DNA from: Endoryza foliicola
GTDB lineage: Bacteria > Bacteroidota > Bacteroidia > Chitinophagales > Chitinophagaceae
Direction of reading: 5' to 3'
Assembly: GCA_965226965.1 (NCBI GenBank)
Contig: OZ245715.1
Location: forward strand, 4,442,151-4,506,150
Length of the DNA: 64,000 bases
In this document: positions 27,364 to 35,994 of the stretch, in pieces
Layout: every line of letters starts with the position of its first letter
Numbering within the stretch: the first letter of the stretch is position 1
Position numbers and translations under genes: made by a program
The notes under the pieces: generated by a model
Seen by the model: the letters and a program-made list of their open reading frames with translations, nothing else
Databases searched by the model: none
Told to the model about the DNA's origin: nothing

Positions 27364-28941
27364 TTATTTGTACTGAGGAATGATTCCGTTAGCCAATTCT
27401 ACCATTTTCTTCACGCCATCTTCAGGAAGGTTTCCTTTCTTGAATTCAGCCAATACTTCCGGTAGTTTTTGCTCCATTTCCATCAAGAAGTGATCTTCGA
27501 AATCTTTCACTTTCTTAACTGCTACTTCGCGCAACAAACCTTGCGTACCGAGGTAAATGATAGCTACTTGCTTCTCAACGCTGAAAGGTGCGAACTGAGC
27601 TTGTTTCAAGATTTCCACGTTACGTGAACCTTTGTCCAATACCAGTTTCGTAGCAGCATCGAGGTCACCACCGAATTTAGAGAACGCTTCCATCTCACGA
27701 TAGAGGGCTTGGTCTAATTTCAAGGTACCTGCTACTTTCTTCATTGATTTGATCTGAGCGTTACCACCCACACGGCTTACAGAGATACCTACGTTGATCG
27801 CCGGACGGATACCACTGTTGAAGAGGTTACCTTCCAAGAAGATCTGACCGTCGGTAATTGAGATTACGTTGGTTGGGATGTATGCAGATACGTCACCCGC
27901 TTGCGTTTCAATAATTGGTAGGGCTGTTAAAGAACCACCGCCTTTTACCAAATGCTTGATGCTTTCAGGTAAATCGTTCATGTCTTTCGCTACAGAATCA
28001 TCGTTGATAACTTTCGCAGCGCGCTCGAGCAAACGACTGTGGAGGTAGAATACGTCACCAGGGTATGCTTCACGACCAGGAGGACGACGGAGCAACAATG
28101 ACACCTCACGGTAAGCCACGGCTTGTTTAGAAAGGTCATCATAGATGATCAAAGCAGGACGTCCGGTATCACGGAAGAACTCACCAATTGCTGCACCCGC
28201 GAATGGAGCGTAGAATTGAAGAGGAGCCGGGTCAGAAGCAGAAGCTGCAACGATGGTAGTGTAAGCCATCGCACCATTGTCTTCCAAAGTCTTCATTACA
28301 CCTGCAATGGTAGACGCTTTTTGACCAATAGCTACGTAGATACAATATACTGGTTTACCTGCTTGGTAAAATTCTTTTTGGTTGATGATAGTGTCGATCG
28401 CGATAGCGGTTTTACCGGTTTGACGGTCACCGATGATCAACTCACGTTGTCCACGACCGATGGGGATCATCGCATCGATGGCTTTGATACCGGTTTGGAG
28501 CGGTTCTTTAACCGGCTCACGGAAGATAACCCCTGGAGCTTTACGCTCTAAAGGCATTTCGTAACGAGCACCTTCAATTGGACCTTTACCGTCGATGGCT
28601 TCGCCCAATGTGTTTACAACACGACCGAGCATTCCTTCACCTACGTTGATAGAGGCAATTTTACCGGTACGACGTACTTTACCGCCTTCTTTAATGTCGC
28701 CGCTTTCACCCATCAATACCACACCCACGTTGTCTTCTTCAAGGTTCAATGCGATAGCGCGAACACCGTTTTCAAATTCAACGAGTTCACCACTACGAAC
28801 ATTGTTCAATCCGTATACGCGGGCAATACCATCACCCACTTGTAACACCGTACCTACTTCTTCGAGGTCGGCAGCTACGTTAAAGTTGCTGAGCTGTTGG
28901 CGTAATATCGCCGATATCTCATCCGGTTTAATTTCTACCAT
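27364..28941 (-). CDS. atpA: AtpA, F1 ATP synthase subunit alpha
   Basis: The 525-residue alpha subunit of F1, non-catalytic nucleotide-binding partner of beta. The P-loop GDRQTGKTA is at 171-179, the beta-barrel domain at 25-95 (EEVGTVLQVGDGIARVYGL), the Walker B region ALIIYDDLSKQAVAYRE, and the arginine-finger segment VGISVSRVGGNAQIKSMK at about 380-395. Length is normal for Bacteroidota. It is the last gene of atpB-E-F-H-A here; the stop is followed at once by a strong terminator instead of atpG, so gamma must be encoded elsewhere. 46 bp separate it from atpH. Confidence 0.98.
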   Translation of the reverse strand: MVEIKPDEISAILRQQLSNFNVAADLEEVGTVLQVGDGIARVYGLNNVRSGELVEFENGVRAIALNLEEDNVGVVLMGESGDIKEGGKVRRTGKIASINVGEGMLGRVVNTLGEAIDGKGPIEGARYEMPLERKAPGVIFREPVKEPLQTGIKAIDAMIPIGRGQRELIIGDRQTGKTAIAIDTIINQKEFYQAGKPVYCIYVAIGQKASTIAGVMKTLEDNGAMAYTTIVAASASDPAPLQFYAPFAGAAIGEFFRDTGRPALIIYDDLSKQAVAYREVSLLLRRPPGREAYPGDVFYLHSRLLERAAKVINDDSVAKDMNDLPESIKHLVKGGGSLTALPIIETQAGDVSAYIPTNVISITDGQIFLEGNLFNSGIRPAINVGISVSRVGGNAQIKSMKKVAGTLKLDQALYREMEAFSKFGGDLDAATKLVLDKGSRNVEILKQAQFAPFSVEKQVAIIYLGTQGLLREVAVKKVKDFEDHFLMEMEQKLPEVLAEFKKGNLPEDGVKKMVELANGIIPQYK

Positions 28942-28987
28942 ATAGAAATGTTTATCGTTTTTTCGTAATTGTTATACTAATAAGTTA

Positions 28988-29551
28988 CTAGCGAATTTTA
29001 TAAATAAAGTCATTATTCATAAACTGCGCTTTCACCTTATTTAAATCGTAAGCGATCGAACCATCTACCAAAGTATCACCCAATTCCAACACAAATCCAC
29101 CGATTAATGCTTCGTTCACAGCAGTTTCCATTTCAATCAATTTCATGGAAGTTTGTTCTTGAACTTTAGCAATAATGGCTTGCTTGATTTCTTCTGAAAC
29201 CGGAGCTGCCGTGGTTAACTTGATGGTATAAATTCCTTTGTGCGCTTTGTATTGTTCTACAAAAGCGGTGATGATTTCAGGCAGATTGCTTTCACGTCCT
29301 TTAGACACCAACAGTTTAATGAAACCAGAAGTGATGTCTTGAACTTTACCTTGTGTAACCGATTGGAGTACGCCCAATTTTTTATCGGCTTTGATTACAG
29401 GGCTTCTCAACACTGCAACAAACTCACGGCTGGCCTTACAAACTTGTTGTAAGAACAGCATATCGTTATACACCTGCTCCAGCTGGTTGGTTTCCAACGA
29501 TAATCCAAGAATACTCTTGGCGTATCTTCCGGCTAAACGGGGGTTAGGCAT
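28988..29551 (-). CDS. atpH: AtpH, F1 ATP synthase subunit delta
   Basis: A 187-residue delta (OSCP) subunit that joins the peripheral stalk to the top of F1. The N-terminal helical bundle begins MPNPRLAGRYAKSILGLSLE, a conserved start (RYAKALxxLA). The C-terminal part has the signature LIEMETAVNEALIGGFVLELGDTLVDGSIAYDLNKVKAQF, with IGGFVLxLGDxLVDGSI typical of the family. The gene lies between atpF and atpA in the usual order. Confidence 0.96.
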   Translation of the reverse strand: MPNPRLAGRYAKSILGLSLETNQLEQVYNDMLFLQQVCKASREFVAVLRSPVIKADKKLGVLQSVTQGKVQDITSGFIKLLVSKGRESNLPEIITAFVEQYKAHKGIYTIKLTTAAPVSEEIKQAIIAKVQEQTSMKLIEMETAVNEALIGGFVLELGDTLVDGSIAYDLNKVKAQFMNNDFIYKIR

Positions 29552-29595
29552 ATTCTGTTTTTAATTTATTGTTCAGAAGGTTTCCCTTCTAATGA

Positions 29596-30108
29596 TTAGT
29601 TCAACTTTACTTCGTCGGTCAATTGCTTGATATAACCTTCTTGCTCACCTTTGTTAGAAAGTTCGCGACGCAATACTTTTTCAGATACTTCGATCACCAA
29701 TTTACCAACCTGATTTTTCACGTCGGTTAAAGCGGCCATCTTCTGAGCGTGAATAGCTTGCTGAGCTTCGGCAACAATTTTGTTGGCTTCTGCTTTTGCT
29801 TGCTCTTTTGCTTCGTTGATGATGCGATCTTTTGTATCACGAGCTTCTTTCAGCATTTGAGCGCGTTCTTCACGTGCTTTCGCCATTAGGGCTTCGTTCT
29901 CACTTTTCAACTGAGCCATTTCAGCTTTTACTCTTTCAGCAGTAGCCAATGAGTCGTTGATGGTTTCTTCTCTTTTCTTGATTGCACCCAAGATAGGCTT
30001 CCAAGCAAATTTTGCCAGAACAAACAACAACAACAAGAAAGAGAGTGTAGTCCAAACGATCAAACCAATCTCTGGTTTAATCAGCGGGTTTATTTCTAAG
30101 AAGAACAT
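29596..30108 (-). CDS. atpF: AtpF, F0 ATP synthase subunit b
   Basis: A 170-residue peripheral stalk subunit. One N-terminal transmembrane helix (GLIVWTTLSFLLLLFVLAKFAWKPIL, about 14-40) ends with the conserved FAWKPIL boundary. The remainder is a long charged, alanine-rich right-handed coiled coil (ERVKAEMAQLKSENEALMAKAREERAQ). It dimerises and binds delta. 44 bp separate it from atpH, and an 84-bp gap containing a hairpin separates it from atpE. Confidence 0.97.
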   Translation of the reverse strand: MFFLEINPLIKPEIGLIVWTTLSFLLLLFVLAKFAWKPILGAIKKREETINDSLATAERVKAEMAQLKSENEALMAKAREERAQMLKEARDTKDRIINEAKEQAKAEANKIVAEAQQAIHAQKMAALTDVKNQVGKLVIEVSEKVLRRELSNKGEQEGYIKQLTDEVKLN

Positions 30109-30146
30109 ACTGAATCGTTCTTTAAATAAGTTTTAAAATCGAAGTA

Positions 30147-30180
30147 AAAGCCCCTTTCGCCTTGTGCTTGGGGGCTTTTA
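30147..30180 (-). promoter_or_regulatory. intra-operon stem-loop between atpE and atpF
   Basis: Arms AAAAGCCCC (from 30147) and GGGGCTTTT (to 30179) enclose about 15 bases. On the minus strand it lies right after atpE and ends in CTTTTA. It resembles a weak terminator or an mRNA 3' stabiliser and would favour atpE over downstream cistrons. Confidence 0.6.
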
Positions 30181-30192
30181 GTACAGTACAAA

Positions 30193-30399
30193 TTACAGAC
30201 CCAAGAATGCGATAACGCAAGCGAACAAGGCAACCGCTTCTACGAAGGCAGCAGCGATCAACATGTTTGTCTGAATTTGAGAAGCCATTTCAGGCTGGCG
30301 AGCCATGCTTTCTAAAGCAGAGCCACCAATGCGTCCGATACCGATAGCCGCACCAATTGCAGCTAAACCAGCACCAACAGCAGCTAAAGTTCCTGTCAT
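30193..30399 (-). CDS. atpE: AtpE, F0 ATP synthase subunit c
   Basis: A 68-residue hairpin protein of two transmembrane helices joined by the polar loop ARQPE (33-37). The ion-carrying carboxylate is Glu54 (AAAFVEAVALF). The residues after Glu54 are Ala-Val-Ala instead of the Ser/Thr seen in sodium-binding rings, so a proton-coupled ring is more likely (inference). Glycine-rich first helix GAGLAAIGAAIGIGRIGGSA supports tight ring packing. It lies 27 bp downstream of atpB. Confidence 0.97.
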   Translation of the reverse strand: MTGTLAAVGAGLAAIGAAIGIGRIGGSALESMARQPEMASQIQTNMLIAAAFVEAVALFACVIAFLGL

Positions 30400-30426
30400 T
30401 GTTTATGGTTTTATTTAATAAAAAAA

Positions 30427-31497
30427 TTAATGGTGGTCGCCATGGTGCTCTTCAGTAGCCATACTGATATACACCGTAGACAACAACGTAAATATGAATG
30501 CCTGGATAAATGCTACCAGTAATTCGATCATGCTTAAGGCCAAGGTAAATGGAACCACTACGGTGGCTACTGCAATTGATTTCAACACGAAAATCAGACA
30601 CACGATACCCAAAATCAATACGTGACCTGCAGTAATGTTCGCGAACAAACGCACCATTAATGAAATGGGCTTTGTAAATACTCCAATGAATTCAATTGGA
30701 GCCAAGAAGATCTTCATCGGTACAGGTACACCCGGCATCCAGAAGATGTGCTTCCAATAGTTTCCATTTCCATTCAAGTTTACCAATAAGAAGGTAAACA
30801 CGGCCAAGGTACAAGTGAAGGCGATATTACCACTCACGTTTGCACCACCGGGGAAGAATGGAATCAATCCCATCAAGTTATTGATAAGAATGAAGAAGAA
30901 CACGGTTAATAAGAAAGGCAAGTACTTAGGAGCGCGGTCACCTAAAATAGGTTTCGCTACATCGTCCTTGATCGTCATGATTACCGGCTCAACAAAACCC
31001 GCCAATCCACGAGGACCATTCACACCTTTCTTTTTATAATAAGATCCTAAAGACAAGAAAATAAGAAGGAGTACTGTTACCGACAACAACAAGGAAGCTA
31101 CGTTCTTTGTGATTGAGAAATCCCAAATCTTCGCACTCGCTTCTTCGTCAATTTTACCATCGGCACCAAATACCTTGATCTTTCCTTCTTCAATTCCATA
31201 CAAATAGTTGCCTTGGAACTTCTCATGACCATGGTGGAAATTACCTCCGGAGAATACTTCAAAACCTTTGTCTGTGTAAAGAATTACAGGCAAAGGAACA
31301 GACAAAGAACCCACGATATGCCATTCGTGCGCATCTTTGATGTGCTCGAAAATGATCTCTTTGGGGTTGATCTTCTCTTCTGATTCTTCAATCTTCACAT
31401 GTTCGGGCTCATGCTGAGCTTTCACAGAGGGAGCCAGAAGCACCAAGCCTGCGCTGAAAGCCGCTACCAATAAGCATTTGAGACTCTTGATCGTCAT
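30427..31497 (-). CDS. atpB: AtpB, F0 ATP synthase subunit a
   Basis: A 356-residue subunit a with the long N-terminal extension typical of Bacteroidota. It has a cleavable-looking signal sequence (about 1-27, ending VKAQ), then a roughly 100-residue periplasmic region (HEWHIVGSLSVPLPVILYTDKGFEVFSGG), and then the helical core. The conserved stator arginine is in SLMVRLFANITAGH; other core motifs are FPGGANVSGNIAFTCTLA and ELLVAFIQAFIFTLL. It ends in a His-rich tail (EEHHGDHH). It is the first gene of the atp operon, preceded by an exact -7 box. Confidence 0.97.
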   Translation of the reverse strand: MTIKSLKCLLVAAFSAGLVLLAPSVKAQHEPEHVKIEESEEKINPKEIIFEHIKDAHEWHIVGSLSVPLPVILYTDKGFEVFSGGNFHHGHEKFQGNYLYGIEEGKIKVFGADGKIDEEASAKIWDFSITKNVASLLLSVTVLLLIFLSLGSYYKKKGVNGPRGLAGFVEPVIMTIKDDVAKPILGDRAPKYLPFLLTVFFFILINNLMGLIPFFPGGANVSGNIAFTCTLAVFTFLLVNLNGNGNYWKHIFWMPGVPVPMKIFLAPIEFIGVFTKPISLMVRLFANITAGHVLILGIVCLIFVLKSIAVATVVVPFTLALSMIELLVAFIQAFIFTLLSTVYISMATEEHHGDHH

Positions 31498-31517
31498 ACC
31501 TGTCTGTAAATTTGCCG

Positions 31518-31525
31518 CAAAGATA
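31518..31525 (-). promoter_or_regulatory. -7 box of the atp operon promoter
   Basis: The minus strand reads TATCTTTG, an exact match to TAnnTTTG, 21 bp before the atpB start codon. No clear TTG -33 box is visible at the expected distance. Confidence 0.65.
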
Positions 31526-31566
31526 CGTCGGAACAGGTAGAATTAATAATAAATCGTTAAGAAATA

Positions 31567-33360
31567 TTAATGGAGAATCTTAGGGGTATCGAACTGCATT
31601 TTGTAGAGTGACGCATAGAACCCGCCAAGTGCCAATAACTCGTCGTGCGTGCCCATTTCTTTGAGTTCGCCTCTGTCTAACACAATGATTTTGTTCGCTT
31701 TACGAATGGTGCTCAAACGGTGGGCAATGATAATGGAAGTGCGACCCGAAATCAAAGTATCGATCGCTTTTTGTATAAGTAGCTCACTCTCAGTATCCAC
31801 CGAAGAAGTGGCTTCATCCAATACTAAAATGGACGGATTATAGAGTAGTGCTCGTATAAAAGAAATGAGCTGACGTTGTCCCAAACTGAGGGTAGAACCA
31901 CGCTCCATCACATTAAAATCGTAACCACCAGGCAAACTCATGATAAACTCATGCATATCAATCATTTGTGCAGCCTGTATCACCTGTTCTCGACTGATAT
32001 TCGGGTTTCTGAGAGTGATATTGTCGTAAATAGACCCGGAGAATAGGAATACGTCTTGCAACACAATTCCGATATTTTTTCGCAGAGCGTCGAGTTGGAA
32101 TTCTCTGAGTGGAACGCCGTCTACCTTAATGTCACCTTCTTGAATTTGGTAGAGTCGGTTCAGCAAACTGATGATGGAAGTCTTTCCGCTTCCGGTGTGA
32201 CCAACCAAGGCCACGGTTTCTCCCGGTTTTACGTCGAAACTAATGTTTTTTAGAACAGGGGTTCCGGGTGTATAGCTGAATTGCACTTTATCGAATTGAA
32301 TGGCACCCTCGAGGCGTTCCGGAGCAAAGCTTCCCTCTTCTTCTTTCTTTATATAATCTTCATTATCAATTACTTTGAACACACGCTCGCTGGCAATCAT
32401 GCCCATTTGCAACACGTTAAACTTATCTGCAATTACACGCAAAGGGCGGAAGAGCAGGTTTAAGTACATCACGAAAGCGATGATTTTTCCGGCCATTTCC
32501 GTGGCTTCCTCTCCCGACATGGCCAGCGCACTAGTAGCGCCCCACCAAACAAGCAAACCGGTAGAAACAGCCAGTATGATCTCCACTACCGGGAAGAAAA
32601 CCGAATAAGCGAAAATGGCTTTGATATTCGCATCGCGGTGGGTTTTATTGATTTTCTTGAATTTATTAAACTCTTGGTCTTCAGCAGCAAACGACTGTAC
32701 CACGGCCATTCCGGTAAGGTGTTCTTGAACAAAGGCATTCAGGGCAGCCACGGCATTTCGAACAATCATAAAGCTTTTGTTCACGCTTTCTTTGAAGAAG
32801 TAAGTGGCAATGATCAAAAGCGGGAAAGGCGCTAGGCAAATAAGGGTGAGCTTCCAATCGGTCACCAACATTACGATGAAGATGGAAATGATGGAGAGCA
32901 AATCGGCCACAATGGGAATGAGACCATCAGCAAAAATATCGTTGATGCTTTCAATATCGTTAATGGTGCGAGTGGTTAGCGTTCCGATAGGGGTTTGATC
33001 GAACTGGCGAAGGTTGAGGCCTACAATTTTGCGGTATACCTGTTGACGTATATCGTTCACTACATGTTGACCTAGCCATGCGGTGATGAATGTGAAATAA
33101 AATCGTGCCCCGGTTTCCACCAACAATACGGCAATTTGAATAACGGTGATCCAGATCACCCAATTGATGTTCTCCTGAGCGATGAAAGTGGTAACCGTTT
33201 TTTGAATTAGATAAGGACGAACCGGTGCGAGCACTGCTAGTGCAATGGATAAAAAGATGGAAATGAAAAAACGTGTTTTGTAGGGAGCTGCATATCGAAA
33301 CACCCTTTTCAACAAACTCACATCGAGAACCTTCTTCTTCTTGGCCGGCTGATCAGACAT
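31567..33360 (-). CDS. MsbA-type ABC exporter (fused membrane and ATPase domains)
   Basis: A 597-residue half-transporter that would work as a homodimer. Residues about 20-320 form six transmembrane helices (FFISIFLSIALAVLAPVRPYLI, WVIWITVIQIAVLLVETGARFYF, LISIISIFIVMLVTDWKLTLICLAPF). Residues 345-590 form the ATPase: Walker A ALVGHTGSGKTS, signature LSLGQRQLISFIRALL, Walker B ILVLDEATSSVD, switch His in IIAHRLSTI. The family exports lipids, lipid A precursors, drugs or peptides; the cargo is not evident. It ends 69 bp upstream of atpB, in the same direction, but the atp operon has its own promoter box. Confidence 0.93.
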   Translation of the reverse strand: MSDQPAKKKKVLDVSLLKRVFRYAAPYKTRFFISIFLSIALAVLAPVRPYLIQKTVTTFIAQENINWVIWITVIQIAVLLVETGARFYFTFITAWLGQHVVNDIRQQVYRKIVGLNLRQFDQTPIGTLTTRTINDIESINDIFADGLIPIVADLLSIISIFIVMLVTDWKLTLICLAPFPLLIIATYFFKESVNKSFMIVRNAVAALNAFVQEHLTGMAVVQSFAAEDQEFNKFKKINKTHRDANIKAIFAYSVFFPVVEIILAVSTGLLVWWGATSALAMSGEEATEMAGKIIAFVMYLNLLFRPLRVIADKFNVLQMGMIASERVFKVIDNEDYIKKEEEGSFAPERLEGAIQFDKVQFSYTPGTPVLKNISFDVKPGETVALVGHTGSGKTSIISLLNRLYQIQEGDIKVDGVPLREFQLDALRKNIGIVLQDVFLFSGSIYDNITLRNPNISREQVIQAAQMIDMHEFIMSLPGGYDFNVMERGSTLSLGQRQLISFIRALLYNPSILVLDEATSSVDTESELLIQKAIDTLISGRTSIIIAHRLSTIRKANKIIVLDRGELKEMGTHDELLALGGFYASLYKMQFDTPKILH

Positions 33361-33419
33361 AATGCAAAGAAAAACAAAACGGGTTAGAATTGGGGAATAA
33401 AGTTATGGGTGGCGGTAGG

Positions 33420-33537
33420 GGGTTGGGCGTTAGGCCTTAGGCTTTGGGCTTTAGGTCCACAGATTAGCCTCCGATATTCAATCAGCCTGACTGCCGGCTG
33501 TTCAATTATTAATTATTAATTGTTAATTATTAATTCT
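33420..33537. repeat. composite dispersed intergenic element (copy 1)
   Basis: In order: GGGCGTTAGGCCTTAGGC / TTTGGGCTTTAGG, then CACAGATTAGCCTCCGATAT, then TCAATCAGCCTGACTGCCGG, then the AT-rich ATTATTAATT series. The same blocks occur in the same order at 49.5-49.97 kb and 58.4-58.86 kb. It separates the ABC exporter from the gene ending at 33523 and overlaps its 3' end. Confidence 0.8.
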
Positions 33538-35718
33538 CAAGTTGTACGCCTTAATAAACAAGGCCCCCAAATTTTTATACGGTGGAATATAGTCGTCGAA
33601 TTTTTCTTTGGCGTCGCCGGAAGTGAATTTACCGGTGAGCTCTTTCCACATGGCTACCCAGTCGATGTTTTTACCGGCTGTGATGCTTGCATTCAAAGCC
33701 TGAATGATAGGCTCGTTCACGTGCATGGTTCCGGTTTGCTTCGAAGAAATGATGTGTGCATCGCTGCTAATGTTCAGCACTTCGTTGATATTGTTATAGC
33801 CACCACAGGAACCTAGCACAACTATTCTTGCAGAAGGCATCAAACGACGCATGGTAGACTTCACATGGTAGCTATGTCCACGATGAATGTATACCGATGG
33901 TTGAATGTTGCGATCGAAAAGATAATCATTCAAATGATCGATGGCCGTTTCTTCCGGATCGTTTTCACCATACAAGGGCTTGTTGGCGTAGATCTGGAAA
34001 TTCTTGTTTTTGTTATTAATGATCGATACCCATTCCGAACTCTCAGTTACTTTCCAATTAGCATTGCCACGGAAATTAGCCATGAAACTGGCAAAAGAAT
34101 TCTGTCCGTCTTTATCTTCATCACCATAAAAGAATGCTTGCATTACAATACGACTACTATCGTCTTTCAAAGATTTCAAATCAACCGTGTATACCGGTGG
34201 AATACCAAGTTCTGCACTCACGTCCACTTTCTTGGAGGTATCGGCCGATTGAAACAACACTTTCAAGATATTATAGATCGTTATGCCCTTTCTATTTTGA
34301 ATTATTTCATTCTTTTCATAATTCCATTCCACTTCCGTGCGAATGAAACGAGCGAGTTCCGGATTTTTATCCATGATGCTGCTATAAGAATCGGCCACAT
34401 CCACTGCTTCTTCTGTGCCCTTTGTTTTTTCCAGTCCAATTACGAAGGCTTTCATTAAGATATTGGCATTGTCCTTTTCAATTCTACCTAGAAAATCGTT
34501 GAGGGTATTGTAGCCAGCACACATCTTAATGAACTTACGGAAGAAATCAGCGTGTACACTTAACAACAAACTATCGCCTCTAGGATTGCTCATGCGTTGG
34601 AAAATACGGGGATATACTCCTTTTACAAAACTGGAAGTATAGATCTGATCTTCGCATAATACCGCCAGATAGTACAGCTCTTGAGCAGTTAAGCCTTCCA
34701 ACCGTTTAAAGCGAACGGCTTCATTGTTTTCGGAGTGCAATGCATTGATTTCATTCACGAAGTACTCTTGCGCTTTTTTACGCATCATATCAGTGAGTGA
34801 TTTCAATTCACGGGCGGTATCTCTGGTTGGAGGCAGCAATCTGCCGGCGTATTCAATTCTTGTATTCACCAATAATCGATAATAGGCGAACTCGTTGGTC
34901 AGCACTTTATCGATGTCTTCCATGGTAATTTTTCCTCGTAGAATGTTTTCTAAGAACGGCATGTACAGGCGACCGCTCTTGCTATTGGCCATGGTGGCAA
35001 TAGTGTGAACCAGGGTATCGGGGTGTTTGCGAATACGATCACCGAGGGCGTTTCTAGCCTGAGCAAAATCGTAAAAGCGCGGAATGTCATAGTTTGCCGC
35101 GATCACAATAAAACTATCTGCAAAATAGAGATCGGTATTATTTCTCAGCACCTTCAAAATCTCTTCCGGGTGGAGGCCTAGGTATTTTCTAAGCACTTCG
35201 GTTCTGCCGGGTGCCACTCCCGGATTTTCCGTTGGGAAAGTGAAAAGTTCCACCAAAATCTTGGCAACACCGTAAGGTTCGCGTTCAATGAGAGGGAAAA
35301 CAGACTCGTTCTTATAATCGAGTTTCATTCCTTCTTCGAAAGCGTCTACTAGGGGTTGAGCTAAAGCAATGCCAAAATCCTTGTTTTTGAAATTATCGGT
35401 AAACCCTTTCAGCATCATTTCGAGGCTGCGGAGGTATTTTTTCTTGGTATTTCCATTATAAACCGTGTCGAGCTCAATTTGCATCTGCAACTGATCTACT
35501 CTTTTGATCAAGGCGTTGGAAACATGTAGGTTCAAAGCAGGGTCGGCAGATACCTTCACGGCACCGGCTTCATCTACAAGTTTCTTTTGCTGTTTGTCAA
35601 TATTATCGTGCCAGAGCAGGCGGTCGGTGGCTACTTTATAGGAGACGGGGTCTTGCGCCTTTACCAAGGCGGGAATAAAGAAGGACCCTAAGAAAAATGC
35701 GTATACGAATTTTTTCAT
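33523..35718 (-). CDS. exported protein with possible clan CD cysteine peptidase dyad
   Basis: A 731-residue exported protein; ATG at 35718 begins MKKFVYAFFLGSFFIPALVKAQ, a clear signal peptide (the longer frame starts with TTG). I recognise no named family. Most of it (about 40-560) is helical, with repeat-like leucine patterns. Near the C-terminus SVYIHRGHSYHV is followed 20 residues later by ARIVVLGSCGGYNNINEVL. A strand ending in H-x-G-H and a second hydrophobic strand ending in (G)SC is the catalytic layout of clan CD peptidases (caspase, gingipain, CHAT families); candidate residues are His612/His615 and Cys638. Thus a secreted or periplasmic peptidase is possible (inference). An exact TATTTTTG -7 box lies at 35733-35740. 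Confidence 0.7.
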   Translation of the reverse strand: MKKFVYAFFLGSFFIPALVKAQDPVSYKVATDRLLWHDNIDKQQKKLVDEAGAVKVSADPALNLHVSNALIKRVDQLQMQIELDTVYNGNTKKKYLRSLEMMLKGFTDNFKNKDFGIALAQPLVDAFEEGMKLDYKNESVFPLIEREPYGVAKILVELFTFPTENPGVAPGRTEVLRKYLGLHPEEILKVLRNNTDLYFADSFIVIAANYDIPRFYDFAQARNALGDRIRKHPDTLVHTIATMANSKSGRLYMPFLENILRGKITMEDIDKVLTNEFAYYRLLVNTRIEYAGRLLPPTRDTARELKSLTDMMRKKAQEYFVNEINALHSENNEAVRFKRLEGLTAQELYYLAVLCEDQIYTSSFVKGVYPRIFQRMSNPRGDSLLLSVHADFFRKFIKMCAGYNTLNDFLGRIEKDNANILMKAFVIGLEKTKGTEEAVDVADSYSSIMDKNPELARFIRTEVEWNYEKNEIIQNRKGITIYNILKVLFQSADTSKKVDVSAELGIPPVYTVDLKSLKDDSSRIVMQAFFYGDEDKDGQNSFASFMANFRGNANWKVTESSEWVSIINNKNKNFQIYANKPLYGENDPEETAIDHLNDYLFDRNIQPSVYIHRGHSYHVKSTMRRLMPSARIVVLGSCGGYNNINEVLNISSDAHIISSKQTGTMHVNEPIIQALNASITAGKNIDWVAMWKELTGKFTSGDAKEKFDDYIPPYKNLGALFIKAYNLRINN

Positions 35719-35732
35719 GATGATCAACAAAA

Positions 35733-35740
35733 CAAAAATA
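35733..35740 (-). promoter_or_regulatory. -7 box for the gene starting at 35718
   Basis: The minus strand reads TATTTTTG, an exact TAnnTTTG match 15 bp before the chosen ATG, which supports that start over the upstream TTG. Confidence 0.6.
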
Positions 35741-35859
35741 CTATCATTTCGTGTTAATTAAACGTTTCTTATTGCTTTTCACGTATTTATGAGGCTAAGA
35801 ATTTCTACTTATTTATTATGTTAACGCCTGAAATCGGGCCATTTTGCAATAAAATAGAC

Positions 35860-35903
35860 GGTTATTGAACTGTTAGGGTTTTATTACCCGGCTGTTAAAT
35901 TTC
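35860..35903 (+). promoter_or_regulatory. four 11-bp-phased TGTTA-like repeats before the response regulator
   Basis: Eleven-mers start at 35860 (GGTTATTGAAC), 35871 (TGTTAGGGTTT), 35882 (TATTACCCGGC) and 35893 (TGTTAAATTTC). The spacing and core match the arrays before the SusC gene at 47.4 kb and the TonB receptor at 63.3 kb, but agreement is weaker and the distance to the start codon is longer. Possible autoregulation of the two-component pair, or control of the divergent gene at 35718. Confidence 0.4.
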
Positions 35904-35967
35904 AGGTTGGTCGTATTAAGAAATTGTAAACTTGTATTCCAAGGCTATATACTGATGAACAAAGTGT

Positions 35968-35975
35968 TAGGTTTG
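35968..35975 (+). promoter_or_regulatory. -7 box of the two-component operon
   Basis: TAGGTTTG is an exact TAnnTTTG match, 19 bp before the ATG at 35995. Confidence 0.6.
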
Positions 35976-35994
35976 TGAAAATATTTGTTAAAGC

